Source: Amanita rubescens (taxonomy: Eukaryota > Basidiomycota > Agaricomycetes > Agaricales > Amanitaceae). From it: a DNA stretch of 64,000 nucleotides. A program made the translations under genes and the position numbers. Of the stretch, positions 20,436-30,588 are shown piece by piece. Within the stretch, counting starts at the first letter, position 1; each line of letters begins with the position of its first letter. Location of the stretch: contig WION01000051.1 of NCBI GenBank assembly GCA_015039365.1, positions 1-64,000 of the forward strand. Direction: 5' to 3'. Below the pieces are notes generated by a model. The model had not been told where the DNA came from. It searched no databases and saw only the letters and a list, made by a program, of their open reading frames with translations.

Positions 20436-22889
20436 CAGCAGTTAACACTGAGCCACCTATCCTAGTAGAATCCGAGCTGATTACGAGGAATACGAGTAGA
20501 GTCCAAGCCCATTCCGAGTAGGGTCCAAGGAGTACTAGTAATCCGAGTAGAATCCGAGCTGAGTCCGAGCCCAGTCCGAGTTGAGGTGAATCCGAGTGCA
20601 AACTCGGAGTGCACTCGGACTCCGAGCTCAGTCCGAGTGGAGTCCGAGTGGAGTCCGAGCTGAGTTCAAGTCAGACTCTGAACCCAATCTGAGCTTATTC
20701 TCAGTTGTTTATCATTGCAATAAAATTCCAAATAAATCCTGAAAAAATGCAGAAAAATCATGTGATCCAGGCCATATAGGAATTATGAGACCAAACACAC
20801 CCAAACTTGAGATATTTGCAAAATACTTCTTCAGATGTTCAGAGTGTAATCTTAGAAAATGAACAAAATTCATGATGTGATCAAGGACATGCAGAGTTGC
20901 TGGTGGTTAGTAAATGATGACCAGAGGTGTACACCTGTCATTCCCTACTGGTGGTTATGAATGGCTGTCAGTAGTAGAAGTCAGTTGCAGTGACTTGCAA
21001 TGGTCAGTACCAGTTGAGGTCTTACTCAGATGATCTGGTTGTGTACAGTGTCACAGTCAACTTCTACAATCCCACTGCCTGTTGACAACAGCAACCAATC
21101 ACCTAGTATGACATTGCAGACAGTTTTAGAGCTCATGAATAAATGATAACCTAGGGTTGGAGATTGTGAGGTGTTTGTATTGAAGTCAAGGAGAGAAGGG
21201 GGGTGGATATGAGTTCTTGGTAATTTAATGATGGTACATGATTATGAGTACTGGTTTTTAACACCATCAGGGAATGTCTGGGGTATACCCCTGTCGTTCC
21301 TTACTAGCCCTATCAGTTACACCATATTGATACTCAGTGTGTTATGATCATGTTTGGAACCTTTGCCTGCCCAGAAAGCTTCCACACCAGAAGCATCTAG
21401 AAAGCCCCACCTGGCACAGCTACTACTAGTAGTCCAGTAGTAACCACAGTCTGTTGGCATGGACTGAGACTGAATATCTTTCCTACCTGTGACTTGGAAA
21501 GCACTCAGTAGACATGAATAACCCACCACACTTTATCACCTGGCCAGAACATTGTTCCATGGAATCTTTGGATGGGGTGCAACCTGGTCCAGGTGGCTGG
21601 TTTTTGGACAGCTCTCTGTGAGCCTGTGATGGACTCAGGTTGTCTCTGTCTCTATCATTTTAGAATTTTATACCAGTAACCAGATTTCTGCCAGATTCCA
21701 TTGCTGCAAATACTCCATTTAATAGTGTTCCAGTTCCACATCAGATGAGCAGGATTTAGTGATTCAGATTTTATTGTATATTAACCTGGAACAAGTTGAG
21801 CATGACTCTGTGGTTGAATCTTTGAGATTGTCAAGCCAAATTATAATCTGAGAGGAGTTGAAAAAGCCAGTTTCTGGTGTTTATTACCACCAATCTCCTT
21901 TATTTTATGAGGGTACATGTCTGCACTTGTTTGAAGGATGCTATATTGGATAAAGACTCAACTATCATGGGAATATCAAATGGCACCCTCAGATAATTTC
22001 ACAAGAAGTTGGAAATCACTATTGCTGGTGAATCTGTTTCATGGATGTGGTAATTCATGCAGTGCCACAAGGGAAGGAGAGCAGGTACATACATACATTT
22101 AAAGATTGAAGCAGTATCAAATTTTCATGTTGATCTGCATAGCTACTCAGAACAATGGCCTTGTTTGGCTTCACAATTCTTCTATGACCAGTGGAATCTG
22201 GACCACATGATTTTTCTACATTTTTGAAATTTTCTCACTTGCATTGCAAAAGTGTTTTGCAAATATCTCAAGCTTGGTTTTGTTTGGCTTCACCATTCTT
22301 ATATGACCTGGATCACATGATTTTTCCGCATTTTTCAAGATTTTTTGCAGACTTTGCCATTTTTTACACAAAGCGTCTGAAAAAGTATTTTGCAAATATC
22401 TCAAGTTTGGCTTTGTTTGGTTTCATCATTTTTATATGACCTGAATCATGTGAATTTTCCGCATTTTTTACATATTTTTTGGGATTTTATTGGACATGTA
22501 AAGAATTCCAAATAGTACCAAATAGTGCCAAACATAATGGTCATATGTATATAGGGCCATGCCAATGTTGCCATTGCCCCCCCTGCTGCTCGGAATTGTG
22601 CACGAGAATTGAGCTTGGACTATTCGGACTTGACTCGTATTCCGAGTTGAGTCCGAGCTGGGCTAGCAGTAGGACTCTATATGGAACACTCGGACTGAGC
22701 TTGGATTCCGAGCTCAGTCCGAGCAGAGACAATCCTACTATATTCCGAGCTCAACTCGGATTCTACTTGGACTGAGCTCGGAGTGAGCTCGGAATACGAG
22801 TTCATGTTTTGGTGAGTCGTCTGCCATTTCTTTTGCTACTAGTAATCCTCGTAATCCGAGATTCTTAGGTGGCTCAGTGCTAAGTGCTC
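20436..22889. mobile_element. 2.45-kb non-autonomous TIR element with CTCGGACT arrays
   Basis: The ends are inverted repeats: AGCAGTTAACACTGAGCCAC at 20437 and, reversed, AGCACTTAGCACTGAGCCAC at 22888. Inside each end is a CTCGGACT/AGTCCGAG array (20463-20700 and 22590-22860), then AT-rich units (20730-20890 inverted, 22150-22480 direct). The middle (20890-22150) has no supportable gene. The CACTG core and dense subterminal motifs resemble CACTA (CMC) elements, but no clear 3-bp target duplication is seen. Confidence 0.65.
21268..21303. repeat. Minimal back-to-back hAT TIR palindrome
   Basis: CAGGGAATGTCTGGGGTA runs directly into TACCCCTGTCGTTCCTTA. These match the TIRs of the hAT element at 45322-46430 with nothing between them. 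Confidence 0.6.
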
Positions 22890-23221
22890 TAATTGTCTAA
22901 ACTTCAAGTTCCAATCACAAGAAACCACTTGCATCCACCTGCACTGAGTGCCCTACTATGGATCATTACCAGCCATCAGTTAACATGGCAAAAGTCTGAT
23001 CACATCTGATCACATCTGACACACTGATTGTCTGACTGCTGATTGTCTGATGCACACTTTTTAGACTATATGTAGGTTGTCTGATTTTCTGATTATCTGA
23101 CACAATAATTGTCTGACTGTCTGACTGTCTGAGAGATGCTGACAGACTAATTGGCTTACTGTCTGACTTGGACTAGGATAGTGCTGACATGGTGCCACTA
23201 ATTATCTGGTTGTCTGACTAT
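22890..23221. repeat. TGTCTGACTG-type degenerate tandem repeats (left of element A)
   Basis: Multiple GTCTGACT/ATTGTCTGA units. The array continues on the other side of element A at 29803-30000, so A inserted into it. Confidence 0.65.
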
Positions 23222-23544
23222 TGTCACGAGCCTTAGACAGGCTACACAACACAAGACTCAATTACTCCGGGGCTACTGCTGACCGTGTCAAGCAGCGAGG
23301 GCGTATACAAGAACCGTCGAGGTTCAGGGCAAAGGTAAGAAGGGGGCTCCGAGCTGTCCAAGGAAAGACTAGCTTGTTGCTTAGAGTATGTACTACAATA
23401 TACGCTACTTATACTACTCGGGGCGTAGGGTATGAGTCATAGGGTACAGGGTATGAGTCATACTATGTCATAGGGCGTAGGGTACATGAGTCAGTACATG
23501 CACGAAGCATGCGGCGTATCAAGGAGTAAAACAGGGGCTTGACA
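23222..23544 (-). repeat. 3' LTR of element A
   Basis: TGTCACG...CTTGACA in plus orientation, reading as identical to 29480-29802. Confidence 0.95.
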
Positions 23545-23898
23545 TAGCCTCCGTTTCAAGGTTCGGATTCCAGACGAACTGGAAGGGGATCCAAAAATTC
23601 GATGGTATGACAATTGGCACTCACGTTCTTCCTGATGCTCCTTCGTCTTTACCCGTTACCAGACCTGCGTCCAATGCCGACGGGAGGTTACTATCGAGTG
23701 CTAAGGTTAGGCCTTTCGACTTTCCACATAGGGGTCCGTCTCCAGGGTTCACCGAATACCCTATTGACATCTCGCGATTCCTCGTTTGAGGCGTCACCCA
23801 TGATCTTGCCTAGGCGCGTCCTCTCCCGATTCCTCGTTGTTTCTTTCTTTTTCTCTCCCTGTTCGTATTGGATCTTGTTGCTACAGGCATCAGTCACT

Positions 23899-26800
23899 TT
23901 AAACTGGTGTGGGTCCTTGCGACGAATTCGCTTCTTCGCGTGCGCTCTTCCAGCGTTGCCAGTTCCTTTCGAGTTTTCGTCGGTATTCTTCGTCGAAAGC
24001 CTTGTCATCCCACCCATAAAGGCGCGGATGTGGAATATAGAGGGGGAGGAGGTGCGGAGGTGTCGGCGTCGGCGGTCCAGAGGGGGTTGGAGACAGGGAT
24101 GATGGGGGAAGGAGGGGAAGGGGTTTGTTTTGTCGTAACGCTGAAGGGTTCTTCTTATAGTATTCCCTTATCGCCTTCTTCGCGTTCTCCATGTGTTCCT
24201 CGGGTTCCCAGGTGTTCTCTTCTTCGGGTAACCCTTTCCATTTTACCAGGAAACGTTTCCCTTGCCTCGTTTTTCTTACCCCTTTTACGGCTTCCACTTC
24301 GTATTCTTCACGTCCATTAATGATTTCCGGTGGCGGCCGTGGTTCGTTTTCCTTCTGCGCCGGGAATTGCGGTTCATGAACTGGTTTAAGTTTCGACTCG
24401 TGGAAGACGTCGTGTATCCCCCATGTCGGTGGTAATTCCAGTTTATACGCTGATTTCCCTACTTCGGAAATCACCTTGAAGGGTCCGTGGAACTTTGCGT
24501 CGAGCTTTTTTGATGTCCTTGTTGTTTTAATTTTGGACGCATCTAGATATACTCGATCTCCTGGTTGATACCGTCGGGATGGTTTGACGTGTTTATCGTG
24601 TTGTCTTTTCATCCTTTCGGCGGCTTGCTCCAAGTTCGCTTTCACCGTTTTCCATGTCTCTTTGAATTTTTCGATATATTCCGCAGCCGAGTGGTTCGTC
24701 GTTTCCGTTTTCCCTTCCGTTCCCTTGAATGGATTTCGTCCCGTTGTAATCATGAAAGGGGAAAACCCTGTCGCTGAATGTCGTCGATCGTTATGGCAGA
24801 ATTGAGCTATGGGGAGCCAATCTGTCCAATCGTCTTGTTTTTCGTTTACATACATTCGCAGGTATTCTTCCAATTCTTGATTTACTCGTTCTGTTTGTCC
24901 GTCCGTTTGTGGGTGATACGCCATTGAAGGGTTTGCTTCTATCCCTAATATTTGGTATAATCCTTTCATAAATCCGGATACGAATTGCGTTCCTCGATCC
25001 GATATGACCTTTTTTGGTAGTCCTTGTTCCTTGAATACATGTTCCCGATAAAGGTTTGCTACTCCTTGCGACGTTATCGTTGTATTGCATGGGATAAAGT
25101 AAGCCTTTTTCGAGAACCGGTCGACAATTACCAAGATCATATCTTTTCCCTTTGATGGTACTAATGGTCCGATGAGGTCCACGCTGATTACTGCCCATGG
25201 TTCTGACGGGATTTCGTTTGGCTGTAATGGCGCCGCTCGTGGTTGTCTATCGGGTTTATTGATCTGGCATTGATGACACGCTTTGATGTACGTTTCAATG
25301 TCCCGTTTCATATTAGGCCACCAGAATCCTCTTGTTGTTAATTCCAAGGTTTTTGCGACTCCTGGATGTCCTGCCGTTTTTACGTCATGGTTCGAACTGA
25401 TTACCCTTTCTCGGATTTCCGGTTTCGCTGGTACGTATATTCTTCCTTTCCATTCCCAGCATTGATCGAGAGTGTCGTATTTGAAATCCGGGTCCTTTTC
25501 TTTTATTCCTTTGATTACTTGTTTATCGAAATATCGACGATGTGTGTTACGAATTTCTTGTCGAATACTTAGCCATTCGTAACTTTCGTCATCTATTCTG
25601 ATTTCGATTTTTCCGAATATATCTTCTTTTAGGAGAATGATTCCTTCGTTATCGTTTTCTCCTTTCGGATGTCCGGCTCTTCTAGATAATATATCGGCTT
25701 TAGTATTTGTTTTCCCGGATCGATGTTTTATGACGAAATTATACTCTTGCAGATCCATGATCCATCGGGCTTGTCTCCTGTTCAGGTTTTGCGGTTTTCG
25801 GAAATATGTAAGGTTTTGATGATCTGTCAATACTTCCGTTACCGTTTCTGTTCCTTTTAGGTAATGAGCCCAATCGTAAAATCCTTGCATTACCGCTAGC
25901 ATTTCTTTATCATATACTTCGTAGTTTCTTTCTGCGTCGTTTAATGCTTTTGATATGAATGCTACGGGTTTCCAAATTCCGTCGTCGTCGAGTTGAGAAA
26001 GTATCGCCGCAATTGCAAAGTCCGATGCGTCCGTTTCCATTCGGAAGGGTCTTCCTGGTTTAGGGATGATGAGGACCCTTTCGGAGGCGATTTCCCTTTT
26101 TAGTCCTTCGAACGCTTCCTGTTGTAATTCCGTCCATAACCATTCAATTTTTCCCGTAAGTTTTGTTAATGCTTTCGCTATCTTCGCAAAACCTTTAATG
26201 AACCTTCGATAGAAGTTGACAAATCCGAGGAATTGTTGAAGTTCCCTTTTTGTTGTTGGCGTTGGCCATTCGGCTATTGCTTTCACTTTATTAGGGTCCA
26301 TCCGTATTCCTTTATTTGAAATGATCAATCCTAGGAATTCGATCTCTTCTTGCTCGAAGTAACATTTCTCCGCTTTTAGGGAAAGTTGGTGTTTTCGTAA
26401 TTTTTCGAGGATTCTCTTGACTTGTTCTTGATGTTCCTTCTTGTCTTTTGAGAATACTAGGATGTCATCCATATAGATTACGACCCATCCTTCGGCAATT
26501 TCTTCTCTAAAGATATCATTCATCATTGTTTGAAATGTTGCTGGTGAATTGGTTAATCCGAAGAACATTACTAGCGGTTCGAATAGTCCACGATTCGTTC
26601 GGAACGCGGCTTTCCATTCGTCTCCTTCTTTGATCCTGATGTTATTGTATCCCCATCTTACGTCCATCTTCGAGAAGTATTTTGCTTCCGATAATTTGTC
26701 AATTAATTCCGAGATTAACGGTAACGGATATCTATTTTTGATAGTCATTTCGTTTAATTTCCGATAATCTTGGACTGGTCGTAGTTTTCCGTCTTTCTTT

Positions 26801-27987
26801 TTTACGAAGAAGAATGGCGATGCCATGGGCGATTTACTTGGTTTGATCCTTCCCGTTTCTAATTGTTCTTTTAGGAATTCGTCCAATTGTTTTTGTTCTT
26901 CCGGGTTTAATGGGTATATTTTGCAATCCACCATTTTTGCTCCTGGTGTTAATTCGATCGCGTGGTCCCATGCTCTTCTTGGCGGTAATTGGTCGAATGT
27001 CTGTTTTTCGAATACTTCTTTGTAGTCGCGGTAGACTTCCGGTACTATTTCCTTCCAGGTCCTCTCGATTTGGTTGGCTCCTGCAATATCGGTTGCAAAG
27101 TTTGATTTTGCTCGTACTTTTATCCAAGGAAGGTCAACGTGTCGTATAAATTCGGGTCGATCAATATCAATGGCCAGTATTTTGTCTTCTTCTGGATTAT
27201 ATTGATCGATTTCGTCTTCTGGTTCTCTGACCCATGATTCGTCGTAACATTCTCCTGGACATTTTGAGAACTTTATTTGGGCCTTTCTCCATTCGATTTC
27301 TGGGTTATGATGTTCTAACCAATCGTGTCCGAGGAATACGTCTTTCTTTCCAATATTTACCACCGCTAGTTCTAGCGTTTCTTCATGGTCGTAAATTCTC
27401 ATTTTGATCGTGACCATGTCTGTTATCTTTCCTCCGACGTTTAATGTTCCGTCGGCGTTAGTGGCGGTTATCGCTCGTGGTAGTTTGGTTGTGTTGATTT
27501 TATGTTCCTCGACAAATTGTTTGGATATCGCAGACATCATGCATCCGCTGTCGATTAATGCTATGGTGTCGAAGCTTTCTTCTGTATCCAGGGTGGTGAG
27601 GATGATTCGTATATCCATTTCCCTGTGTCCTGATGCTCCGATCCATTGCGGTTCTCTGAGTTTTCTCAAATACCAAATTGCTTCTTCTTCTTCGAGATCA
27701 TTGATTTTATTGATTAATTCTTCATCAATTTGTTCTCTGAAGGTTTGGTGGGCGAATGTTCGTAATTGTGTAACTCCTTGTTCCGGGTATTTCCATAATT
27801 GTCTTATCATCCATGCGGACGATGAATTTCTGAGTTTACTTGTTTTGTCCCTTATCGATGTGTTTCGAATCTTTCCTTCCTTTTGTTTCACCTCGTATAT
27901 TATTGATTCAAGGGATACATATTCGGAAGGTACTAGAGATTCATAAATACATCGATCGGAGATCAACGAAGAGGGACTATCCTTCAT
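23899..27987 (-). CDS. Pol polyprotein of element A (PR-RT-RNaseH-INT-chromodomain), 1362 aa
   Basis: Domains in order: retropepsin with ALIDSGCMMSA (about residue 145); reverse transcriptase with KMDVRWGYNNIRI and VVIYMDDILVFS (YMDD about 505); RNase H starting METDASDFAIAAILS (about 650); integrase with the HHCC finger (HPGVAKTLEL...CHQCQ, about 885-930) and the core VISVDLIGPL, VISDRGTQF, TDGQTERVNQELE supplying D, D and E; and a C-terminal chromodomain (FLVKWKGLPEEENTWEPEEH, about 1250-1300) that in this group targets heterochromatin. Length is normal for a chromovirus. The ATG at 27987 overlaps the gag stop as ATGA. The pol frame is also open upstream into gag, allowing a -1 frameshift at 27999-28005. 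All catalytic residues I could check are present. Confidence 0.95.
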   Translation of the reverse strand: MKDSPSSLISDRCIYESLVPSEYVSLESIIYEVKQKEGKIRNTSIRDKTSKLRNSSSAWMIRQLWKYPEQGVTQLRTFAHQTFREQIDEELINKINDLEEEEAIWYLRKLREPQWIGASGHREMDIRIILTTLDTEESFDTIALIDSGCMMSAISKQFVEEHKINTTKLPRAITATNADGTLNVGGKITDMVTIKMRIYDHEETLELAVVNIGKKDVFLGHDWLEHHNPEIEWRKAQIKFSKCPGECYDESWVREPEDEIDQYNPEEDKILAIDIDRPEFIRHVDLPWIKVRAKSNFATDIAGANQIERTWKEIVPEVYRDYKEVFEKQTFDQLPPRRAWDHAIELTPGAKMVDCKIYPLNPEEQKQLDEFLKEQLETGRIKPSKSPMASPFFFVKKKDGKLRPVQDYRKLNEMTIKNRYPLPLISELIDKLSEAKYFSKMDVRWGYNNIRIKEGDEWKAAFRTNRGLFEPLVMFFGLTNSPATFQTMMNDIFREEIAEGWVVIYMDDILVFSKDKKEHQEQVKRILEKLRKHQLSLKAEKCYFEQEEIEFLGLIISNKGIRMDPNKVKAIAEWPTPTTKRELQQFLGFVNFYRRFIKGFAKIAKALTKLTGKIEWLWTELQQEAFEGLKREIASERVLIIPKPGRPFRMETDASDFAIAAILSQLDDDGIWKPVAFISKALNDAERNYEVYDKEMLAVMQGFYDWAHYLKGTETVTEVLTDHQNLTYFRKPQNLNRRQARWIMDLQEYNFVIKHRSGKTNTKADILSRRAGHPKGENDNEGIILLKEDIFGKIEIRIDDESYEWLSIRQEIRNTHRRYFDKQVIKGIKEKDPDFKYDTLDQCWEWKGRIYVPAKPEIRERVISSNHDVKTAGHPGVAKTLELTTRGFWWPNMKRDIETYIKACHQCQINKPDRQPRAAPLQPNEIPSEPWAVISVDLIGPLVPSKGKDMILVIVDRFSKKAYFIPCNTTITSQGVANLYREHVFKEQGLPKKVISDRGTQFVSGFMKGLYQILGIEANPSMAYHPQTDGQTERVNQELEEYLRMYVNEKQDDWTDWLPIAQFCHNDRRHSATGFSPFMITTGRNPFKGTEGKTETTNHSAAEYIEKFKETWKTVKANLEQAAERMKRQHDKHVKPSRRYQPGDRVYLDASKIKTTRTSKKLDAKFHGPFKVISEVGKSAYKLELPPTWGIHDVFHESKLKPVHEPQFPAQKENEPRPPPEIINGREEYEVEAVKGVRKTRQGKRFLVKWKGLPEEENTWEPEEHMENAKKAIREYYKKNPSALRQNKPLPLLPPSSLSPTPSGPPTPTPPHLLPLYIPHPRLYGWDDKAFDEEYRRKLERNWQRWKSAREEANSSQGPTPV

Positions 27988-29321
27988 TGATCTTTCACAA
28001 AACCCAATTTCTCTTTCATTTCCGTCTTTTCTTCTTCGGTCATTGATCCGAAGTAGTCTCCTACAGCTTGCCTTCTAATCACGGTTTTTCCTTTGCAGTA
28101 TTTTGTGATGTGACCGATTTTTCCACAATTATAACATTTTGGCGGAGGTCGGGTTGTTGGTGTTTGGTCGACATCCATTGCGTTTTCGTCTTTGACTTTA
28201 ACCGTGATCGTTTCTTTCTTCGGTTGGCTCGGTCCGGCTTGCGCGTTCGTCCTAGTTACTTTAAATTCTCTTTTGCCATAGTATCTTTCGGCTTCTCGGA
28301 ACTGTTTTTCTATTTCCGTGGCCCTGGTGTACCATGCTTGGAGTTGTCCTGGCGCGCTACCGTCTCCGGGATTTCCTAATTCAATTACTCTTCGGCCTAC
28401 TCCGACTTTGACACCTTTCTTGAATTGGTCGATTAAGGCGATTTCATCGAAGCCTGAGAGCTGGGCCCATCCTTTGAATTCGATAATATATTCTTCGATG
28501 GTTTTATCTCCTTGTTTTAATTCCCGTAATTTCTTTATTGCTTCGTCCCGGGTTTCCGTTGTGAGGAAGTATTGTCTTGCTTCTTCTGCGAATGTGTTCC
28601 AGTTTACAAAGGGGGGTTTATGAATGAAGACATATTCTTCCCATGCCGGATGTTCTGGGGTCGCTTCTTCTGCCGGTACCATTGTGCATGCCTGGTAATG
28701 GGTACAGGTTCGTCCCGGGTAGGTGTTTGCGAACCTGATCCTTTCTTCGTCGTTCTGGGCAATTTCTCCTATTTTTCCGTTTGCCCAGTTTGATGCTCGG
28801 TTTCCTTTCCCTTTCCGGATTCGTTGGATTGCATATGTGACCCGTGCGATGTCATCCGTTAACCTTACTTGGACGAAGTAATAATTCATCCTTCTGAGCC
28901 ATGAATCGATTTCCGCCGGTTCGCCTTCGTAATGTTCCGGTGGTTCTATCTTTAATTCCGGTGGTCGTGTCCTAAGCCTGTCGGCGTCTCTATCGGCTCG
29001 TTCTGCCGCACGTCGTTCTCGTCCGAGTTGTCTTTCAAACTCTTGTTGTTGCTGGGCTAGTTGTCGTTGGAAGTTTTCGTTTTGTACCCGTAGTTGTTCT
29101 ACAACAGTCGCAATACTTGCTCCCATTGCTGCTGCAGCAATAGTTGCGTCTTCGGTTTCCGTTGCGATTGTTTCTATTGTGGGTACGGCCGTTGTCGAGA
29201 TTGCTCCGGTGATATCTCCGTGTTCGTTGAAGGTTGGTTGGACAACCTGTATCCTGTTTCGTCTCATGATGTATGTGAATCCTGCCAGCGCGATCGCAGT
29301 GAGCGCAGCTGGTAGGGCCAT
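27984..29321 (-). CDS. Gag of element A, 445 aa
   Basis: ATG at 29321. A hydrophobic N-terminal stretch is followed by a coiled Gln/Arg/Glu segment (about residues 80-120) and a retrotransposon Gag core (PPEHYEGEPAEIDSWLRRMN; WNTFAEEARQYF, KLRELKQGDKTIEEYIIEF). A single CCHC knuckle CYNCGKIGHITKYC (about 395-408) provides nucleic-acid binding. The frame ends KLGFVKDQ-TGA. The GGT TTT codons of GF form the slippery heptamer for Pol expression. No break is seen. Confidence 0.93.
   Translation of the reverse strand: MALPAALTAIALAGFTYIMRRNRIQVVQPTFNEHGDITGAISTTAVPTIETIATETEDATIAAAAMGASIATVVEQLRVQNENFQRQLAQQQQEFERQLGRERRAAERADRDADRLRTRPPELKIEPPEHYEGEPAEIDSWLRRMNYYFVQVRLTDDIARVTYAIQRIRKGKGNRASNWANGKIGEIAQNDEERIRFANTYPGRTCTHYQACTMVPAEEATPEHPAWEEYVFIHKPPFVNWNTFAEEARQYFLTTETRDEAIKKLRELKQGDKTIEEYIIEFKGWAQLSGFDEIALIDQFKKGVKVGVGRRVIELGNPGDGSAPGQLQAWYTRATEIEKQFREAERYYGKREFKVTRTNAQAGPSQPKKETITVKVKDENAMDVDQTPTTRPPPKCYNCGKIGHITKYCKGKTVIRRQAVGDYFGSMTEEEKTEMKEKLGFVKDQ
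27999..28005 (-). promoter_or_regulatory. Candidate -1 frameshift heptamer G GGT TTT (element A)
   Basis: In gag register the codons are TTG GGT TTT GTG. Slipping back one base gives GGG TTT TGT GAA AGA TCA ATG, which is the open pol frame. The gag stop follows five codons later. Confidence 0.7.
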
Positions 29322-29465
29322 GATTTAGCGGGTGTTTGGGGTTGTGTAGAGTTGTTGATGTATTTGTGCAATATAAACTGCAACAAGGTAGAGGTATGTG
29401 AGGTGTGCTATCAGGGCGATAGCAAGGAAGATCCGTAGGAAATTCGTGGTGAGTGGTGTGAAGAA

Positions 29466-29477
29466 AAGCAACAAGCT
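29466..29477 (-). promoter_or_regulatory. Self-primer binding site of element A
   Basis: On the element strand AGCTTGTTGCTT starts 2 nt inside the 5' LTR edge. Its exact complement AAGCAACAAGCT begins at 29640 in the LTR, 31 nt after the TATA box (TATAAG, 29671-29666), where the RNA should start. Confidence 0.75.
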
Positions 29478-29479
29478 TA

Positions 29480-29802
29480 TGTCACGAGCCTTAGACAGGC
29501 TACACAACACAAGACTCAATTACTCCGGGGCTACTGCTGACCGTGTCAAGCAGCGAGGGCGTATACAAGAACCGTCGAGGTTCAGGGCAAAGGTAAGAAG
29601 GGGGCTCCGAGCTGTCCAAGGAAAGACTAGCTTGTTGCTTAGAGTATGTACTACAATATACGCTACTTATACTACTCGGGGCGTAGGGTATGAGTCATAG
29701 GGTACAGGGTATGAGTCATACTATGTCATAGGGCGTAGGGTACATGAGTCAGTACATGCACGAAGCATGCGGCGTATCAAGGAGTAAAACAGGGGCTTGA
29801 CA
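29480..29802 (-). repeat. 5' LTR of element A
   Basis: 323 bp with TATAAG at 29671-29666 (minus strand). Direct copies of GGGTATGAGTCATA-like motifs lie in the upstream (U3) part and are possible regulatory sites. Confidence 0.95.
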
Positions 29803-30093
29803 ACTATCTAAGAGGCACTGACAGATGCTGACACACTAATTATCTGACTGTCTGACTATCTAATAGGCACTGACAGATGCTGACACACTGATTATCTGAC
29901 CGTCTGACTGTCTGAGAGACACTATTTCATAAGTTGTCTCACTTGTCTGACTAATTGTCTGAGAGACACTTAAGCATCAGACAACATCAGACATGATCAG
30001 ACTTTTGCTGTGTTACTGCTGATGTACCTCTGATCACAAATACTAGTAGTGGCAAGTTATTGGTATGCCTGGGCCAGAAAGAAAGCCTGTTAG
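29803..30093. repeat. Tandem TGTCTGACTG repeats, 52-bp period
   Basis: ACTATCTAAKAGGCACTGAC recurs 52 bp apart (29803 and 29855), followed by degenerate copies. Continuation of 22890-23221. Confidence 0.7.
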
Positions 30094-30527
30094 TGTTACA
30101 AACGTACGTCATGGCCTATCTTTTTCTTACATATCTTATCACTTCCGTTATCCCTCCTACGTCACTGTTTGCATACGTGTTCCTTCTGGAACATTCATCG
30201 TTTATCATATGCTACTTCATTTTATCACATGCATGTCAATTATCACATGTAAACCGTTGCATTATCACATGTGACCGTTTCATTATCACATGCATTCCTA
30301 CTTACTATATTTGCGTATGTACCTTGTACTATATAAGACACGCAAATATACAACTAGACCTCAGTCTAGTTTTAACAGTCAAAATCTGTCTCGTTATCGT
30401 CTAAGCTCCCTTGAGGACTTATCTGATAACACTCTTATTCTTTGAACATTCTTAAGTGCCGGAACTCCCTTGAGGAACCTACAGTACCTGATAGGCTTGA
30501 CTTATTAGTGAACGAACAAATGTAACA
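30094..30527 (+). repeat. 5' LTR of element B
   Basis: 434 bp, TGTTACAAAC...ATGTAACA, with TATATAA at 30330-30336. Several TATCACATG repeats lie upstream of the TATA. Confidence 0.93.
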
Positions 30528-30528
30528 A

Positions 30529-30540
30529 TAAAACTAGACT
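30529..30540 (+). promoter_or_regulatory. Self-primer binding site of element B
   Basis: TAAAACTAGACT, 1 nt inside the LTR, is exactly complementary to AGTCTAGTTTTA at 30363-30374 in the LTR. That stretch starts 33 nt after the TATA box. Confidence 0.75.
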
Positions 30541-30588
30541 CCTCTCCGAGCATGATAGCTTTAACGCTCTCACCTCCCATCATTCACC

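Larger units (their letters stand above)
23222..29802 (-). mobile_element. Element A: intact Ty3/gypsy chromovirus
   Basis: It is bounded by 323-bp LTRs that read identically (23222-23544 and 29480-29802) and by the 5-bp duplication ACTAT (23217-23221 and 29803-29807). Gag and pol are on the minus strand with no internal stop. Between the pol stop and the 3' LTR lies 354 bp without a supportable gene, ending in a purine-rich GAAACGGAGG tract before the LTR. Identical LTRs and open frames imply a recent insertion. No dependence on other parts of the window is seen. Confidence 0.95.

Noticed and set aside
20436..22889. PiggyBac assignment from flanks TTAA and CTAA around CACTG
   Set aside because: The TIR similarity extends past those bases, so they lie inside the element, and the flanks differ.
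24584..29315. Numerous plus-strand frames antisense to element A
   Set aside because: They are shadows of the continuous minus-strand gag and pol frames.
29480..29700. Open frames across the element A LTRs (about 73-100 codons)
   Set aside because: The same frame recurs in both LTRs, has no start context or family, and crosses the RNA start region. Ordinary LTR sequence.
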